Below are positions 1-13,800 of a DNA stretch of 64,000 bases, in pieces. The notes beneath the pieces were generated by a model. It did no database searches and was not told where the DNA came from. It worked only from the letters and a program-made list of their open reading frames with translations. The position numbers were made by a program, and so were the translations under genes. Each line of letters starts with the position of its first letter. Position 1 is the stretch's first letter. Origin of the DNA: Citrobacter werkmanii NBRC 105721 (GTDB taxonomy: Bacteria > Pseudomonadota > Gammaproteobacteria > Enterobacterales > Enterobacteriaceae); contig BBMW01000015.1 of the NCBI GenBank assembly GCA_000759755.1, positions 186,001-250,000 of the forward strand, read 5' to 3'.

Positions 1-685
1 TCGTATACAGGAAGCCACCGCCCATCAGACCATCGGTTGGCGCCCCGGCAAACAGACAGGCGGCACCTTCGTTGCCCTGTAACTGGAAACGATCTTCAAT
101 TACCGACTTAGGCAATTCGATCAGTTCCTTCACGCCGACAGCAACATGCGATGCCTCAACACGCTTTGCCATGCCCAGCTTTTCAGCCAGCAGAGAATTC
201 ACCCCATCAGCGAGAATTACGACTTTGGCTTCCAGAATATCGCCATCGGCTTCCACGCCCACGACTTTGCCATCACGCTGAACGACATTATCCACGCGAA
301 TACCGGTGATCAGTTGCGCCCCCGCCTCTTCGGCCTGCTCCATCAGCCAGGCGTCAAATTTACTGCGCAAAACGGAATAAGAAACTTGCGACGATGCGGC
401 GTCCTCGCCGTTGCAATAATCCATCGTCATCGCCCCTTTTTCGGTCATAAAGGCGAGTTTTTCGTGGGTGATCATGCGTTCAATGGGGGCCTGATCCGCA
501 AAGCCGGGAATGATGCGTTCCAGGCTATGTGCATACAAACGCCCACCGGTGACATTCTTCGCGCCAGCAGAATTGCCACGCTCGATAACCAGCACCTGTG
601 CACCTTCGCGAGCAAGCACCAGCGCCGCAACCGAACCGGCCAGACCTGCACCCACGATGATGGCATCAAAGATATCTTCGGACAT
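1..685 (-). CDS. fixC: FixC, flavoprotein dehydrogenase of the carnitine electron-transfer chain (partial, N-terminal part)
   Basis: The gene is cut by the left window edge; about 228 N-terminal codons are present and read open without a frameshift. FixC is an FAD-dependent oxidoreductase of the electron-transfer-flavoprotein quinone-oxidoreductase type, thought to pass electrons with FixA/FixB to carnitine (crotonobetaine) reduction. The protein starts MSEDIFDAIIVGAGLAGSV, showing the FAD-binding GxGxxG motif at residues 11-16, followed by an acidic strand end (IER). It lies 49 bases downstream of fixB in the same direction, as expected for fixABCX; fixX would lie outside the window. Identification rests on recognised similarity to E. 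coli FixC. Confidence 0.93.
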   Translation of the reverse strand, partial: MSEDIFDAIIVGAGLAGSVAALVLAREGAQVLVIERGNSAGAKNVTGGRLYAHSLERIIPGFADQAPIERMITHEKLAFMTEKGAMTMDYCNGEDAASSQVSYSVLRSKFDAWLMEQAEEAGAQLITGIRVDNVVQRDGKVVGVEADGDILEAKVVILADGVNSLLAEKLGMAKRVEASHVAVGVKELIELPKSVIEDRFQLQGNEGAACLFAGAPTDGLMGGGFLYT

Positions 686-734
686 ACGTACTCCTGTCAG
701 CGGCAGGATACCTTCGTATCCTGCCCGAAATGGT

Positions 735-1676
735 TTATCGCGCTAAGGCAGCCGTCAGCGCAGGCAGGATCTTCAGCGCATCGCCAACGATGCCAAAATC
801 CGCATACTGGAAGATTGGCGCGTTTTTATCTTTGTTGATGGCGAAAATCGTCTGCGCGCCGTTGGCACCAACCATATGTTGGATCTGCCCGGAGATCCCC
901 ACCGCCAGATACAGTTCAGGCTTGAGCATCAGGTTGGAGATACCGACGTAGAGCTCGTGCTCCATCCACTTCTCGTTTTCCGCCACCGGGCGAGAGCAGG
1001 CCAGCTCGGCGCCAATCGTCTGGCACAGCGCTTCGGCCAGCGAGATATTCTCTTTGCTGCCGATGCCACGTCCCACGCTGACCACCAGACGCGCTTTGTC
1101 GAGGTCAACGCTGTTGCTCTGACGCGCCTGGGTTGCGGTGCGGGTCACGTTAATGGCCGGAGCCTGCCACTGCACGGTATGCATCTCGCCGCTGCGAGAA
1201 GTGTCCGGGTCTTGTGCGTCAAACGTTCCGCTGCTAAGCGTGATCACGGCAAACGGCGAAGCGATGGTTTCCGCTCCTATTGCCAGACCGCCGTAGACCA
1301 TATGTTTAACCGCCGCTTTTCCATCCTGCAGGGCGACTTCGCTGGCGTCGTTGGAAACCGCAGCCGACAAGCGAAAGCCCAGTTTTGCTGCCAAAAGCTT
1401 GCCTCGACGCGTATTCGGCAGCAGCACCGCGCCGCCCTCGCTATGCTGACGAATAGTCTCAGCCATCGCATCAGCGTAGTCTTCGATCATGCGGTCTTCT
1501 GGTTTGCCGCTGAGCAGCCAGACATGATCCGCGCCCAAATGACATGCTGTCGCGCTGTCCGCTTCGTTCAGTACGAACGCGTTAACTTTTTCACCTACAG
1601 CCTGCGCGCCACTCATCAGTTCGGGCAGACGAGAAGGGGTATCGCTGAATACCCAGACACTGGAAAATTTGTTCAT
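735..1676 (-). CDS. fixB: FixB, electron transfer flavoprotein alpha-subunit-like protein
   Basis: A 313-residue protein, the same length as E. coli FixB. It belongs to the ETF alpha-subunit family; with FixA it is believed to carry electrons to CaiA during anaerobic carnitine reduction. The C-terminal FAD-binding segment typical of ETF-alpha is visible around residues 205-290, including [12 protein letters not shown] and the [15 protein letters not shown] segment, which binds the FAD pyrophosphate and ribityl groups in this family. It starts 15 bases after fixA ends, so the two subunits are probably translated in step. The physiological role comes from genetic context and E. coli work rather than from the sequence alone. 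Confidence 0.95.
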   Translation of the reverse strand: MNKFSSVWVFSDTPSRLPELMSGAQAVGEKVNAFVLNEADSATACHLGADHVWLLSGKPEDRMIEDYADAMAETIRQHSEGGAVLLPNTRRGKLLAAKLGFRLSAAVSNDASEVALQDGKAAVKHMVYGGLAIGAETIASPFAVITLSSGTFDAQDPDTSRSGEMHTVQWQAPAINVTRTATQARQSNSVDLDKARLVVSVGRGIGSKENISLAEALCQTIGAELACSRPVAENEKWMEHELYVGISNLMLKPELYLAVGISGQIQHMVGANGAQTIFAINKDKNAPIFQYADFGIVGDALKILPALTAALAR

Positions 1677-1691
1677 AACATCCCCTGATAA

Positions 1692-2462
1692 TTAAATGAT
1701 TTTGCGCAGATTCTCGACAAACGCGGCGATTTGTTCTTCCCCGTCACCTTCAATCACCACACGCTGACGCTCGCGCTGCTTCGGTGCGGCAACCTGTTGT
1801 GCGGAATACGCAGGTACGCTGTTCAGCCCGATATCCGCAGGCGACCAGACCTGAACCGGTTTTTTCGCCGCGCCAAGAATGGCTTTCATCGAAGGGATTT
1901 GTGGGGTGTTGATGTCGGTGGAAACCGCGATCACCGCCGGGAGCGGGATGCTCAGCGTTTCAACTTCATCTTCCAGTTCGCGTTCTACCGTCAATGTGCT
2001 GTCGGTAAGAGAGAGGATCTTACTCACGCCGTTAATCGCCGGAACGTTCAGCGCTTCGCCCACCAGCAGACCAACCTGCTGAGCATAAAGATCGGAAGAA
2101 CCGTCACCGCAAATAAGCAGATCGAAACCTGATTTTTGCGCGGCGGCAGCCAGCGCGCTGGCGGTTTGTTGCGGCAGCGCCTGCTCAAATTGATCGTCAA
2201 TCACAACAATCAGTTCATCAGGGCCACGAGAGAGGACATCTTTGCGCCCTTTTGCATTGGTCAGCGCTTTGCCGCCAACGCTCATGGCGACAACCTGAGC
2301 GTCTCCCAACTGCTGTTTTAACTGGCAAGCAGCTTCAATTGCATTCAGATCATATTGGCTGATTTTGCCATCCGCTTTGCTGAAATCGAGTGTTCCATCA
2401 GCATTATTAATCGCAATATCCTGTTCATCAGGTACGCATTTGTAGCAAGTAATTATCTTCAT
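1692..2462 (-). CDS. fixA: FixA, electron transfer flavoprotein beta-subunit-like protein
   Basis: First gene of the fix operon, 256 residues when started at [18 protein letters not shown], matching the E. coli length. An in-frame ATG 18 bases upstream is rejected because a GGAG ribosome-binding site sits the right distance from the start at 2462 and the family begins here. ETF beta-subunit family: forms a heterodimer with FixB that carries FAD and shuttles electrons in anaerobic carnitine metabolism. It is transcribed away from caiT across a 480-base shared control region carrying CaiF-type operators, so it should be induced together with the cai operon. Confidence 0.95.
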   Translation of the reverse strand: MKIITCYKCVPDEQDIAINNADGTLDFSKADGKISQYDLNAIEAACQLKQQLGDAQVVAMSVGGKALTNAKGRKDVLSRGPDELIVVIDDQFEQALPQQTASALAAAAQKSGFDLLICGDGSSDLYAQQVGLLVGEALNVPAINGVSKILSLTDSTLTVERELEDEVETLSIPLPAVIAVSTDINTPQIPSMKAILGAAKKPVQVWSPADIGLNSVPAYSAQQVAAPKQRERQRVVIEGDGEEQIAAFVENLRKII

Positions 2463-2591
2463 TGCATCTCCAGAAATCATGAAGGAAACGTATTTATATC
2501 GGCGGTGTTAAATACAGATATCACGCTCTTTAATTCGGAAATAAAACATTAATCACCAATATTGAAAATGTCACACATTGATATTCGTAAC

Positions 2592-2626
2592 TTTCAATAG
2601 TGTTACGCACCTCACCAATATTGAAA
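2592..2626. promoter_or_regulatory. CaiF operator, fix-proximal
   Basis: TTTCAATAGTG at 2592-2602 and its inverted partner CAATATTGAAA at 2616-2626 are separated by exactly 13 bases. Two 11-base half-sites 13 bases apart is the geometry reported for CaiF binding in E. coli. One mismatch (G for T) occurs in the left half. Confidence 0.75.
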
Positions 2627-2648
2627 GAAATATGCCAAATATGAAAAT

Positions 2649-2683
2649 TTTCAATATTGTTTGCTGGCTCAACAATATTGAAC
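2649..2683. promoter_or_regulatory. CaiF operator, cai-proximal
   Basis: TTTCAATATTG at 2649-2659 and CAATATTGAAC at 2673-2683 form a second inverted pair with the same 13-base spacer as the neighbouring site. The two operators are 57 bases apart start to start. A fifth, unpaired half-site CAATATTGAAA lies at 2557-2567 on the fix side. Confidence 0.75.
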
Positions 2684-2778
2684 GCCAGACACTTAAAAAA
2701 GTTAAAAAATCAGCATCAACTAAATGATTTACAAAACAAAAATAAGAATTTAAACACAAAATAACCAGCACAAAAAAG

Positions 2779-2794
2779 TGTGACGAAGATAACA
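2779..2794 (+). promoter_or_regulatory. candidate CRP site upstream of caiT
   Basis: TGTGA at 2779-2783 and TAACA at 2790-2794, six bases apart, match the TGTGA-N6-TCACA CRP consensus at nine of ten positions. CRP control of cai/fix is known in E. coli; the exact position here is a sequence match only. Confidence 0.5.
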
Positions 2795-2915
2795 GAATCA
2801 CCCGAAATGAATACCCATTATGAGTTACTCATTGAGGCGTCCCAGAGGTTAAAAACTTATCAACAAATCATTAATAATAAATAAACAAACGTTCATGGAC
2901 TGGCACGCTAAATAA

Positions 2916-4460
<1,545 letters not shown>

Positions 4461-4494
4461 TTCTAATTAACCCAATTGATCAAGAGGCTGAAAG

Positions 4495-5637
4495 ATGGAT
4501 TTCAACTTAAATGACGAGCAGGAACTGTTTGTCGCCGGTATTCGTGAACTGATGGCCAGTGAGAACTGGGAAGCTTATTTTGCCGAGTGCGATCGTGACA
4601 GCGTCTACCCTGAGCGTTTTGTAAAAGCGCTGGCGGATATGGGCATTGATAGCCTGCTGATCCCGGAGGAACACGGCGGTCTGGAAGCGGGTTTTGTCAC
4701 CGTCGCCGCCGTCTGGATGGAGCTGGGACGTCTTGGCGCGCCAACTTACGTGTTGTACCAATTGCCGGGAGGTTTTAACACTTTCCTGCGTGAAGGGACT
4801 CAGGAGCAAATTGATAAAATCATGGCGTTCCAGGGCACCGGTAAGCAGATGTGGAACTCTGCTATCACCGAACCGGGAGCGGGATCGGATGTTGGTAGTC
4901 TTAAAACCACTTATACACGCAAAAATGGTAAGGTTTATCTTAATGGCAGTAAGTGCTTTATCACCAGTAGCGCCTATACCCCGTACATCGTGGTCATGGC
5001 GAGAGACGGTGCATCGCCGGATAAACCTGTTTACACCGAGTGGTTTGTTGACATGAGCAAAGCGGGTATCAAGGTCAACAAACTGGAGAAACTTGGTCTG
5101 CGCATGGATAGCTGCTGTGAAATCACCTTTGACGACGTTGAACTGGACGAAAAAGACATGTTCGGTCGGGAAGGTAATGGCTTCAACCGCGTGAAAGAAG
5201 AGTTTGACCATGAACGCTTCCTCGTCGCGCTGACCAACTACGGTACGGCAATGTGCGCTTTTGAAGACGCTGCGCGTTACGCTAATCAGCGCGTGCAGTT
5301 TGGTGAAACTATTGGCCGTTTCCAGCTGATTCAGGAGAAGTTTGCGCATATGGCGATCAAACTGAACTCCATGAAAAACATGCTGCTGGAAGCCGCGTGG
5401 AAAGCGGATAACGGCACTATTACCTCCGGCGACGCGGCAATGTGCAAATACTTCTGCGCCAACGCCGCGTTTGAAGTGGTAGACACCGCCATGCAGGTAC
5501 TGGGAGGTGTTGGTATCGCGGGCAACCACCGCATCACGCGTTTCTGGCGTGACCTGCGCGTTGACCGTGTTTCTGGTGGTTCTGACGAAATGCAGATCCT
5601 GACGTTGGGTCGTGCGGTACTCAAGCAATACCGCTAA
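4495..5637 (+). CDS. caiA: CaiA, crotonobetainyl-CoA reductase
   Basis: 380 residues, acyl-CoA dehydrogenase fold, matching E. coli CaiA in length and sequence. It reduces crotonobetainyl-CoA to gamma-butyrobetainyl-CoA, taking electrons from FixA/FixB. Recognisable acyl-CoA dehydrogenase signatures are [14 protein letters not shown] near residue 122 (flavin/substrate loop) and the C-terminal [22 protein letters not shown] near 328-350. It has a good ribosome-binding site (AGAGGCTGAAAG) and is followed by 105 bases holding a BIME before caiB, an unusually long gap inside the operon. Confidence 0.97.
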   Translation: MDFNLNDEQELFVAGIRELMASENWEAYFAECDRDSVYPERFVKALADMGIDSLLIPEEHGGLEAGFVTVAAVWMELGRLGAPTYVLYQLPGGFNTFLREGTQEQIDKIMAFQGTGKQMWNSAITEPGAGSDVGSLKTTYTRKNGKVYLNGSKCFITSSAYTPYIVVMARDGASPDKPVYTEWFVDMSKAGIKVNKLEKLGLRMDSCCEITFDDVELDEKDMFGREGNGFNRVKEEFDHERFLVALTNYGTAMCAFEDAARYANQRVQFGETIGRFQLIQEKFAHMAIKLNSMKNMLLEAAWKADNGTITSGDAAMCKYFCANAAFEVVDTAMQVLGGVGIAGNHRITRFWRDLRVDRVSGGSDEMQILTLGRAVLKQYR

Positions 5638-6960
<1,323 letters not shown>

Positions 6961-6967
6961 ACGCGAC

Positions 6968-6993
6968 GCGCTAACCTGCTCGTTGGTTAGCGC
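6968..6993 (+). other. perfect intercistronic stem-loop between caiB and caiC
   Basis: GCGCTAACC (6968-6976) and GGTTAGCGC (6985-6993) form an uninterrupted nine-base stem with an eight-base loop. No T-run follows, so it is not a standard intrinsic terminator. It may protect upstream mRNA from 3' exonucleases or slow ribosome/RNA polymerase traffic. Confidence 0.7.
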
Positions 6994-7022
6994 TCACGCC
7001 TGATTTCAGTGGATAAAGCAAT

Positions 7023-8576
7023 ATGGATATCGTTGGCGGACAAAACTTACGTCAGATGTGGGACGACCTGGCCGAAGTGTACGGAGATAAAACGGCGTTA
7101 ATTTTCGAATCCTGTGAGGGAATCGTTCGGCAGTTTAGCTATGCCTCGCTAAATGAAGAGATTAACCGCACGGCGAACCTTTTTCATTCCTTAGGGATCC
7201 GCAAGGGCGATAGAGTCGCACTGCATCTGGATAACTGTCCGGAATTCATCTTTTGCTGGTTTGGACTGGCAAAAATCGGCGCCATTATGGTGCCGATTAA
7301 TGCCCGCTTACTGGGCGAAGAAAGTGCCTGGATCCTGCAAAACAGCCAGGTGAGCCTGCTGGTTACCAGCGTCCAGTTTTATCCTATGTACCGTGAAATA
7401 CGCCAGGAAAATAGCACTCCGCTTAATCATATCTGTCTGATTGGCGAGCAGCTTCCGGCTGACGATGGCGTGAGCCACTTTTCCCAACTGCAAGCACGTC
7501 AGTCGGCCACGCTGTGCTATACGCCAGCGTTATCCACTGACGATACGGCGGAAATTTTGTTTACCTCCGGTACCACCTCGCGTCCAAAAGGGGTGGTTAT
7601 TACCCACTATAATCTGCGTTTTGCGGGCTACTACTCTGCCTGGCAAATCGCCCTGCGCGATGATGACGTGTACATGACGGTGATGCCCGCTTTTCATATC
7701 GACTGTCAGTGTACCGCGGCAATGCCAGCCTTTTCCGCCGGCAGTACCTTTGTGCTGCTGGAAAAGTACAGCGCCCGAGCATTCTGGGGTCAGGTACGTA
7801 AATATCAGGCGACGGTGACCGAGTGCATCCCGATGATGATCCGCACGCTGATGGTGCAGCCCGCCGCGCCAACGGACAGGCAACATCATCTGCGTGAAGT
7901 GATGTTCTATCTCAATCTATCGGCGCAGGAAAAAGACGCCTTTACCGAACGCTTTGGCGTCAGGCTGCTGACCTCTTATGGTATGACTGAAACCATTGTC
8001 GGAATTATTGGCGACCCTCCAGGAGACAAACGACGCTGGCCTTCCATTGGTCGCGTGGGTTTTAGCTATGAAGCTGAAATTCGCGACGATCAAAATCGCC
8101 CGCTGCCCGCCGGAGAAATTGGCGAAATCTGTATTAAAGGCATCCCCGGCAAGACTATCTTCAAAGAGTATTACATGCAGCCGGAGGCAACCGCCAGGGC
8201 GCTGGAACCAGAGGGCTGGTTACATACCGGTGATTCGGGTTACCAGGATGAGGATGGCTATTTCTATTTTGTCGACAGACGCTGCAACATGATTAAACGC
8301 GGCGGGGAAAATGTCTCCTGCGTCGAGCTGGAAAATATTATTTCTGCACATCCGAAAATTCAGGACATTGTAGTGGTTGGTATTAAAGATGCGATCCGTG
8401 ATGAAGCCATTAAAGCATTTATTGTCCTTAATGAAGGTGAAACATTAAGCGAGGCCGAGTTTTTCAGCTTCTGCGAAAACAATATGGCGAAATTCAAGGT
8501 TCCCTCTTTTATGGAGATCAGAACCGACCTGCCGCGCAATTGTTCAGGAAAAATAATCAAAAAAAATCTGAAATAA
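7023..8576 (+). CDS. caiC: CaiC, crotonobetaine/carnitine-CoA ligase
   Basis: 517 residues, ANL-superfamily acyl-CoA synthetase. It activates carnitine, crotonobetaine or gamma-butyrobetaine with ATP and CoA to prime the CoA-transfer cycle. The AMP-binding P-loop motif [13 protein letters not shown] lies around residues 180-192, the SYGMTET adenine-binding motif around 318-325, the [10 protein letters not shown] motif around 397-406, and the C-terminal catalytic lysine in [11 protein letters not shown]. It follows caiB by 62 bases. The start at [13 protein letters not shown] agrees with E. coli CaiC. Confidence 0.97.
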   Translation: MDIVGGQNLRQMWDDLAEVYGDKTALIFESCEGIVRQFSYASLNEEINRTANLFHSLGIRKGDRVALHLDNCPEFIFCWFGLAKIGAIMVPINARLLGEESAWILQNSQVSLLVTSVQFYPMYREIRQENSTPLNHICLIGEQLPADDGVSHFSQLQARQSATLCYTPALSTDDTAEILFTSGTTSRPKGVVITHYNLRFAGYYSAWQIALRDDDVYMTVMPAFHIDCQCTAAMPAFSAGSTFVLLEKYSARAFWGQVRKYQATVTECIPMMIRTLMVQPAAPTDRQHHLREVMFYLNLSAQEKDAFTERFGVRLLTSYGMTETIVGIIGDPPGDKRRWPSIGRVGFSYEAEIRDDQNRPLPAGEIGEICIKGIPGKTIFKEYYMQPEATARALEPEGWLHTGDSGYQDEDGYFYFVDRRCNMIKRGGENVSCVELENIISAHPKIQDIVVVGIKDAIRDEAIKAFIVLNEGETLSEAEFFSFCENNMAKFKVPSFMEIRTDLPRNCSGKIIKKNLK

Positions 8577-8629
8577 ACCTTCCGGCAGGAATCCCTCCCG
8601 CCGGGAAACTATTTATCTGGAGATGAACT

Positions 8630-9415
8630 ATGAGTGAATCATTACATCTGACCCGTAACGGCCCGATCCTGGAAATTACCCTCGACCGACCTAAAGCGAA
8701 TGCCATTGATGCCAAAACCAGTTTTGCGATGGGTGAAGCTTTTCTTAATTTCCGTGACGACCCGGAATTACGCGTAGCAATCATTACCGGCGGCGGTGAG
8801 AAATTCTTTTCTGCTGGCTGGGACTTAAAAGCGGCAGCGGAAGGTGAAGCGCCGGATGCCGATTTTGGTCCCGGCGGCTTTGCCGGTTTAACCGAAATAT
8901 TTGACCTCGATAAGCCGGTCATCGCCGCGGTGAACGGCTATGCGTTTGGCGGCGGTTTCGAACTGGCGCTGGCGGCAGACTTTATTGTCTGCGCCGAAAA
9001 CGCCAGCTTCGCGCTGCCGGAAGCAAAGCTCGGCATCGTGCCTGACAGCGGCGGCGTTTTGCGCCTGCCTAAGCTGTTGCCACCAGCTATCGTCAACGAA
9101 ATGGTAATGACCGGCAGACGAATGAGCGCCGAAGAAGCGCTGCGTTGGGGGATCGTGAACCGCGTTGTCAGCCAGAGCGAACTGATGGATAGCGCGCGCG
9201 AACTGGCGCAACAACTGGTCAATAGCGCTCCGCTGGCTATCGCGGCGCTGAAAGAGATTTATCGCGCGACCAGTGAAATGCCGGTTGAAGAAGGCTACCG
9301 CTACATCCGCAGCGGCGTGCTGAAGCATTATCCTTCGGTACTGCATTCAGAAGATGCGCTCGAAGGACCGCTGGCATTTGCCGAAAAACGCGATCCGGTG
9401 TGGAAAGGTCGTTAA
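8630..9415 (+). CDS. caiD: CaiD, carnitinyl-CoA dehydratase
   Basis: 261 residues, enoyl-CoA hydratase/isomerase (crotonase) family, same length as E. coli CaiD. It interconverts L-carnitinyl-CoA and crotonobetainyl-CoA. The oxyanion-hole segments AGWDLKAAA (62-70) and [11 protein letters not shown] (104-114) are seen, and the two catalytic glutamates are present as Glu111 and Glu131. ATG preceded by CTGGAGATGAACT. The 53-base gap to caiC contains an imperfect GC-rich hairpin (about 8579-8607). Confidence 0.97.
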   Translation: MSESLHLTRNGPILEITLDRPKANAIDAKTSFAMGEAFLNFRDDPELRVAIITGGGEKFFSAGWDLKAAAEGEAPDADFGPGGFAGLTEIFDLDKPVIAAVNGYAFGGGFELALAADFIVCAENASFALPEAKLGIVPDSGGVLRLPKLLPPAIVNEMVMTGRRMSAEEALRWGIVNRVVSQSELMDSARELAQQLVNSAPLAIAALKEIYRATSEMPVEEGYRYIRSGVLKHYPSVLHSEDALEGPLAFAEKRDPVWKGR

Positions 9416-9423
9416 TGTGACTA

Positions 9424-9504
9424 TGCCGGATGGCGTTTCGCTTATCCGGCCTACAACACATGCACAACCGTAGGCCGGATAAGGTGTTTACGCCGCCATC
9501 CGAC
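9424..9504. repeat. BIME between caiD and caiE
   Basis: Two REP units facing each other: GCCGGATGGCGTTTCGCTTATCCGGCCTAC, then a short linker, then GTAGGCCGGATAAGGTGTTTACGCCGCCATCCG. This is the second BIME inside the cai operon; it fills nearly all of the 110-base gap before caiE. Confidence 0.88.
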
Positions 9505-9525
9505 AAAAAAAACCGAGGTAAAACC

Positions 9526-10122
9526 ATGAGCTATTACGCCTTTGAAGGACTGATCCCGGTGGTGCACCCGGACGCGTTTGTCCATCCCAGCGCCGTGCTG
9601 ATTGGCGATGTCATCGTGGGTGCTGGTGTTTATATTGGCCCACTCGCGTCATTGCGTGGGGATTATGGTCGCCTGATCCTGGAGGCAGGATCTAATCTGC
9701 AGGATGGCTGCATTATGCATGGCTACTGCGATACCGATACCATCGTGCATGAAAACGGCCATATCGGCCACGGCGCTATTTTACATGGGTGCGTGGTGGG
9801 ACGGGACGCCCTGGTCGGCATGAACAGCGTCATTATGGACGGCGCAGTGATTGGCGAAGAGAGCATTGTCGCCGCCATGAGTTTTGTCAAAGCCGGATTT
9901 CAGGGTGAGGCAAGGCAACTGCTGGTGGGTTCACCTGCGCGCGTACTACGCCAGGTCACAGACCAGGAGCTGCACTGGAAACGCCTCAACACCAAAGAAT
10001 ATCAGGATCTTGCGGTCCGCTGTCGAACAGGGTTATCTGAAACGAAGCCGTTAACGCAGGTCGAAGAAAACCGGCCGCGCCTGAAAGGCACGACGGACGT
10101 AAAGCCAAAATCAGCACAGTAA
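9526..10122 (+). CDS. caiE: CaiE, hexapeptide-repeat protein of the cai operon
   Basis: 198 residues from [15 protein letters not shown] (E. coli 196). An upstream in-frame extension runs through the BIME and is rejected; the chosen ATG has a CCGAGG ribosome-binding site. Left-handed beta-helix, gamma-carbonic-anhydrase-like/PaaY family, with repeated V/I-G turns from about residue 20 to 135 and metal-ligand-type histidines in IMHGYCD and HGAILHG. In E. coli it was proposed to help synthesise the cofactor of CaiD and CaiB or stimulate their activity; the biochemical function is still unclear. The C-terminal 15 residues differ most from E. coli. Confidence 0.94.
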   Translation: MSYYAFEGLIPVVHPDAFVHPSAVLIGDVIVGAGVYIGPLASLRGDYGRLILEAGSNLQDGCIMHGYCDTDTIVHENGHIGHGAILHGCVVGRDALVGMNSVIMDGAVIGEESIVAAMSFVKAGFQGEARQLLVGSPARVLRQVTDQELHWKRLNTKEYQDLAVRCRTGLSETKPLTQVEENRPRLKGTTDVKPKSAQ

Positions 10123-10124
10123 TT

Positions 10125-10157
10125 GATGCCGGATGCGCTCACGCTTATCCGGCCTAC
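10125..10157. repeat. single REP unit between caiE and caiF
   Basis: GATGCCGGATGCGCTCACGCTTATCCGGCCTAC, one REP element in the convergent gap between caiE (plus) and caiF (minus). It may act as a transcription or mRNA-end barrier for both. Confidence 0.8.
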
Positions 10158-10198
10158 GCGTCAATCACCGTTTATACAGCCATCAGGTAAACAGACAA

Positions 10199-10594
10199 TT
10201 AGCGACGCATACTTTTTGACAGCATCATCTGCCATTTCTGCTCACGGTTCAGCTCTGTTGGAGGAACCGCTGACAGGCGCGGTGTTTTCGCCACGCTCAC
10301 TTTTCTTTCCTGCAAATTATGATTCAATCGGCGATAGAGATGAGAATCAATACTCACGACTTTCACCAGACGCTGGCACTGACAGCCTCGTCCTGCAATC
10401 TGGTTAGGGATCATCTTCACTTCACAAACAATTTCCCCCACTTCTGACAGAATATAGGAGAGCGTATTAATTGCTTTGCAGTGTTCAATATCAAATTGAC
10501 GGGAAATCTCCTTGGCAGTAATCCATCGGTCCTCTGCCATCATCCAGTCAGCAATTAACAAATAAAGCGGTCTTTCAACATATTTTTCACACAT
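10199..10594 (-). CDS. caiF: CaiF, transcriptional activator of the cai and fix operons
   Basis: 131 residues, the E. coli length, starting at MCEKYVERPLYLLIADWMM; a GTG two codons upstream is possible but unsupported. Small activator that responds to carnitine derivatives under anaerobic conditions and binds the paired 11-base sites between fixA and caiT. The N-terminal half is a winged-helix-like region (residues 1-70) with CQCQR following; the C-terminus PTELNREQKWQMMLSKSMRR is identical to E. coli. The middle (about 85-110) has diverged. It sits convergent to caiE. Known to be activated by CRP and FNR in E. coli. Confidence 0.95.
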   Translation of the reverse strand: MCEKYVERPLYLLIADWMMAEDRWITAKEISRQFDIEHCKAINTLSYILSEVGEIVCEVKMIPNQIAGRGCQCQRLVKVVSIDSHLYRRLNHNLQERKVSVAKTPRLSAVPPTELNREQKWQMMLSKSMRR

Positions 10595-10784
10595 AAGCAC
10601 ACCATTTCACAAATTAAAAATCTGGCTACGGCCTGTCCAAATTAATAAAAACTAAGCCATATTAAAATTGTGGATATAAAGATAGTATGCGACTTGAATG
10701 TTGATTAGTGTGAGCAATATCGTGCTTATTACATTGAAAATGTGGTTACGTAAACGGACTTCTCCAGGAATGACCTGAAAGAGT
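10595..10784. promoter_or_regulatory. caiF upstream region
   Basis: 190 AT-rich bases between the caiF start and the carB terminator. A CRP-like half-site TGTGA lies at 10709-10713 with a poor right half (TCGTG), and TTGAT at 10701-10705 resembles an FNR half-site. Assignment as the anaerobic/cAMP-dependent caiF promoter follows E. coli knowledge; the individual boxes are weak matches. Confidence 0.45.
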
Positions 10785-10816
10785 AAAAAAAAACGGTTCC
10801 TATACAGGAACCGTTT
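10785..10816 (-). terminator. intrinsic terminator of carAB
   Basis: On the minus strand a perfect ten-base stem (AAACGGTTCC pairing) with a six-base loop is followed by a run of T residues, 55 bases after the carB stop. Stem arms lie at 10791-10800 and 10807-10816. Confidence 0.9.
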
Positions 10817-10870
10817 GTAATTTATATTGCAGATCCAATTAACGGCAATATCACCGATATCTTCAGTTTA

Positions 10871-13800
10871 TTACTTTTTGATCTGCGCGTGCATTTCCTG
10901 CACCGAGGTTACTTTCTCGGTAGCGTCCGCGTTCAGCGCCATCGCGGTGGCGAAACCGCCGTTCAGGGTAGTGTCGTAGTGCACTTTGTACTGCAGCGCG
11001 CTGCGGCGAATCAGCTTGGAGTCTTCAATCGCCTGACGACCTGCGGTGGTGTTGATGATGTAGGTGTATTCGCCATTCTTGATACGGTCCTGAATGTGCG
11101 GACGACCTTCATGCACCTTGTTCACCAGACGCGGGTTGATACCGGCTTCGCCCAGCACAATCGCGGTACCGTGGGTGGCATCCAGCTCGAAGCCCTGTTT
11201 CAGCAGCTTAGCGGCCAGGTCAACCACGCGCTCTTTGTCACCTTCGCGAACGGAGAGCAGCGCACGGCCCTGTTTCTTCATGGTGGAGTTACTGCCCAGC
11301 TGTGCCTTGGCGAACGCTTCCGCGAAGGTACGGCCCACGCCCATCACTTCCCCGGTAGAGCGCATTTCTGGCCCTAACAGCGGGTCAACGCCCGGGAATT
11401 TGTTGAACGGCAGCACCACTTCTTTCACCGAGTAGTACGGTGGAATAATTTCTTTGGTCACGCCCTGCTCGGTCAGCGATTTGCCGGCCATCACGCGCGC
11501 CGCCACTTTCGCCAGCGGTACGCCGGTGGCTTTGGAGACGAACGGTACGGTACGAGCCGCACGCGGGTTAACTTCAATCAGGTAGACTTCGTTGTCTTTC
11601 ACCGCAAACTGCACGTTCATCAGGCCGCGCACCTGCAACTCGAAGGCCAGCTTCTGCACCTGCTGGCGCATCACATCCTGAATCTCCTGGCTCAGCGTGT
11701 AGGCTGGCAGGGAACAGGCGGAGTCACCGGAGTGTACGCCCGCCTGCTCGATGTGTTCCATGATGCCGCCAATCAGCACCATTTCGCCGTCGCAGATGGC
11801 GTCAACGTCGACTTCAATCGCATCATCAAGGAAGCGGTCCAGCAGCACCGGCGCATCGTTAGACACGCTGACCGCAGTCTGGAAGTAGCGACGCAGGTCG
11901 GCTTCGTCATAGACGATTTCCATCGCGCGGCCGCCCAGTACGTAGGATGGGCGCACCACCAGCGGGTAACCAATCTCTTTCGCCTTCTCAACCGCTTGTT
12001 CAATGGCGGTGACGGTGGCGTTCGCCGGCTGCTTCAGCTTCAGACGGTCAACCGCGTGCTGGAAGCGTTCACGGTCTTCCGCGCGGTCGATGGCGTCCGG
12101 ACTAGTGCCGATAACCGGTACGCCTGCGGCTTCCAGTTCACGCGCCAGCTTCAGCGGGGTCTGGCCGCCGTACTGCACGATGACGCCCTTCGGCTTCTCG
12201 ATGCGCACGATTTCCAGCACGTCTTCCAGCGTGACCGGCTCGAAGTACAGACGGTCGGAAGTGTCGTAGTCGGTGGAGACGGTTTCCGGGTTACAGTTGA
12301 CCATGATGGTCTCGTAGCCGTCTTCGCGCAGCGCCAGCGAGGCGTGTACGCAGCAGTAGTCAAATTCGATACCCTGGCCGATACGGTTCGGGCCGCCGCC
12401 GAGGACCATGATTTTATCGCGGTCAACGGACGGGTTAGATTCGCACTCTTCTTCATAGGTGGAGTACATGTAGGCGGTATCGGTGGCGAATTCCGCCGCG
12501 CAGGTATCCACGCGCTTGTAGACCGGGTGCAGGTTGTACTGGTCGCGCAGCTTGCGGATTTCCGCTTCGCGCACGCCTGCCAGCTTCGCCAGGCGCGCAT
12601 CGGCAAAACCTTTACGCTTCAGGTGGAACAGGAAGTCAGCGTTGAGGCCGTTAATGCCCACTTCCGCCACTTTCTCTTCCAGACGCACCAGCTCTTCAAT
12701 CTGCACCAGGAACCAGCGGTCGATGTTGGTCAGGTTGAACACGCCGTCGACGGAGAGGCCCGCGCGGAACGCATCGGCGATGTACCAGATACGCTCAGCG
12801 CCCGCATCTTTCAGCTCGCGGCGGATTTTGGTCAGCGCTTCCGGGTCGTCGAGGCTCACTTTCGGGTCGAAACCGGTGGCGCCCACTTCCAGGCCGCGCA
12901 GCGCTTTTTGCAGGGATTCCTGCTGCGTGCGGCCAATCGCCATCACTTCGCCGACAGATTTCATCTGGGTGGTCAGACGGTCGTTAGCGCCAGCGAATTT
13001 CTCGAAGTTGAAGCGTGGAATCTTGGTGACAACGTAGTCGATAGACGGCTCGAAGGAGGCCGGCGTACGGCCGCCGGTGATGTCGTTCATCAGTTCGTCG
13101 AGGGTGTAACCCACCGCCAGTTTCGCTGCCACTTTGGCAATCGGGAAGCCGGTAGCTTTCGAGGCTAGCGCCGAGGAGCGGGAGACGCGCGGGTTCATTT
13201 CGATAACAATCAGGCGACCGTCTTTCGGGTTCACCGAGAACTGGACGTTAGAACCACCGGTTTCGACGCCGATTTCACGCAGTACCGCCATCGAGGCGTT
13301 ACGCATGATTTGGTATTCTTTGTCGGTCAGAGTCTGCGCTGGCGCTACGGTGATGGAGTCACCAGTGTGGATACCCATTGCATCGAAGTTTTCGATAGAG
13401 CAGACGATGATGCAGTTGTCGTTCTTATCACGCACCACTTCCATCTCGTACTCTTTCCAGCCGATCAGCGATTCATCAATCAGCAGCTCGTTGGTTGGCG
13501 AGAGATCCAGACCGCGTTCGCAGATTTCTTCGAACTCTTCGCGGTTGTAGGCGATACCGCCGCCGGTGCCGCCCATGGTAAAGCTAGGCCGGATGATGCA
13601 CGGGAAGCCGACGTCAGCGGCAACCGCCAGCGCTTCTTCCATAGTGTGCGCGATACCGGAACGCGCGGTGTCGAGGCCGATTTTCTTCATTGCCACATCG
13701 AAGCGACGACGGTCTTCTGCTTTATCAATCGCGTCGGCGGTGGCGCCAATCATGGTTACGCCGAACTCTTCCAGCACGCCCTGACGCTCCAGCTCCAGCG

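Noticed and set aside
11732-13168. 478-codon open frame opposite carB
   Set aside because: Antisense shadow of the GC-rich carB third-position pattern; no recognisable protein family and no ribosome-binding site.
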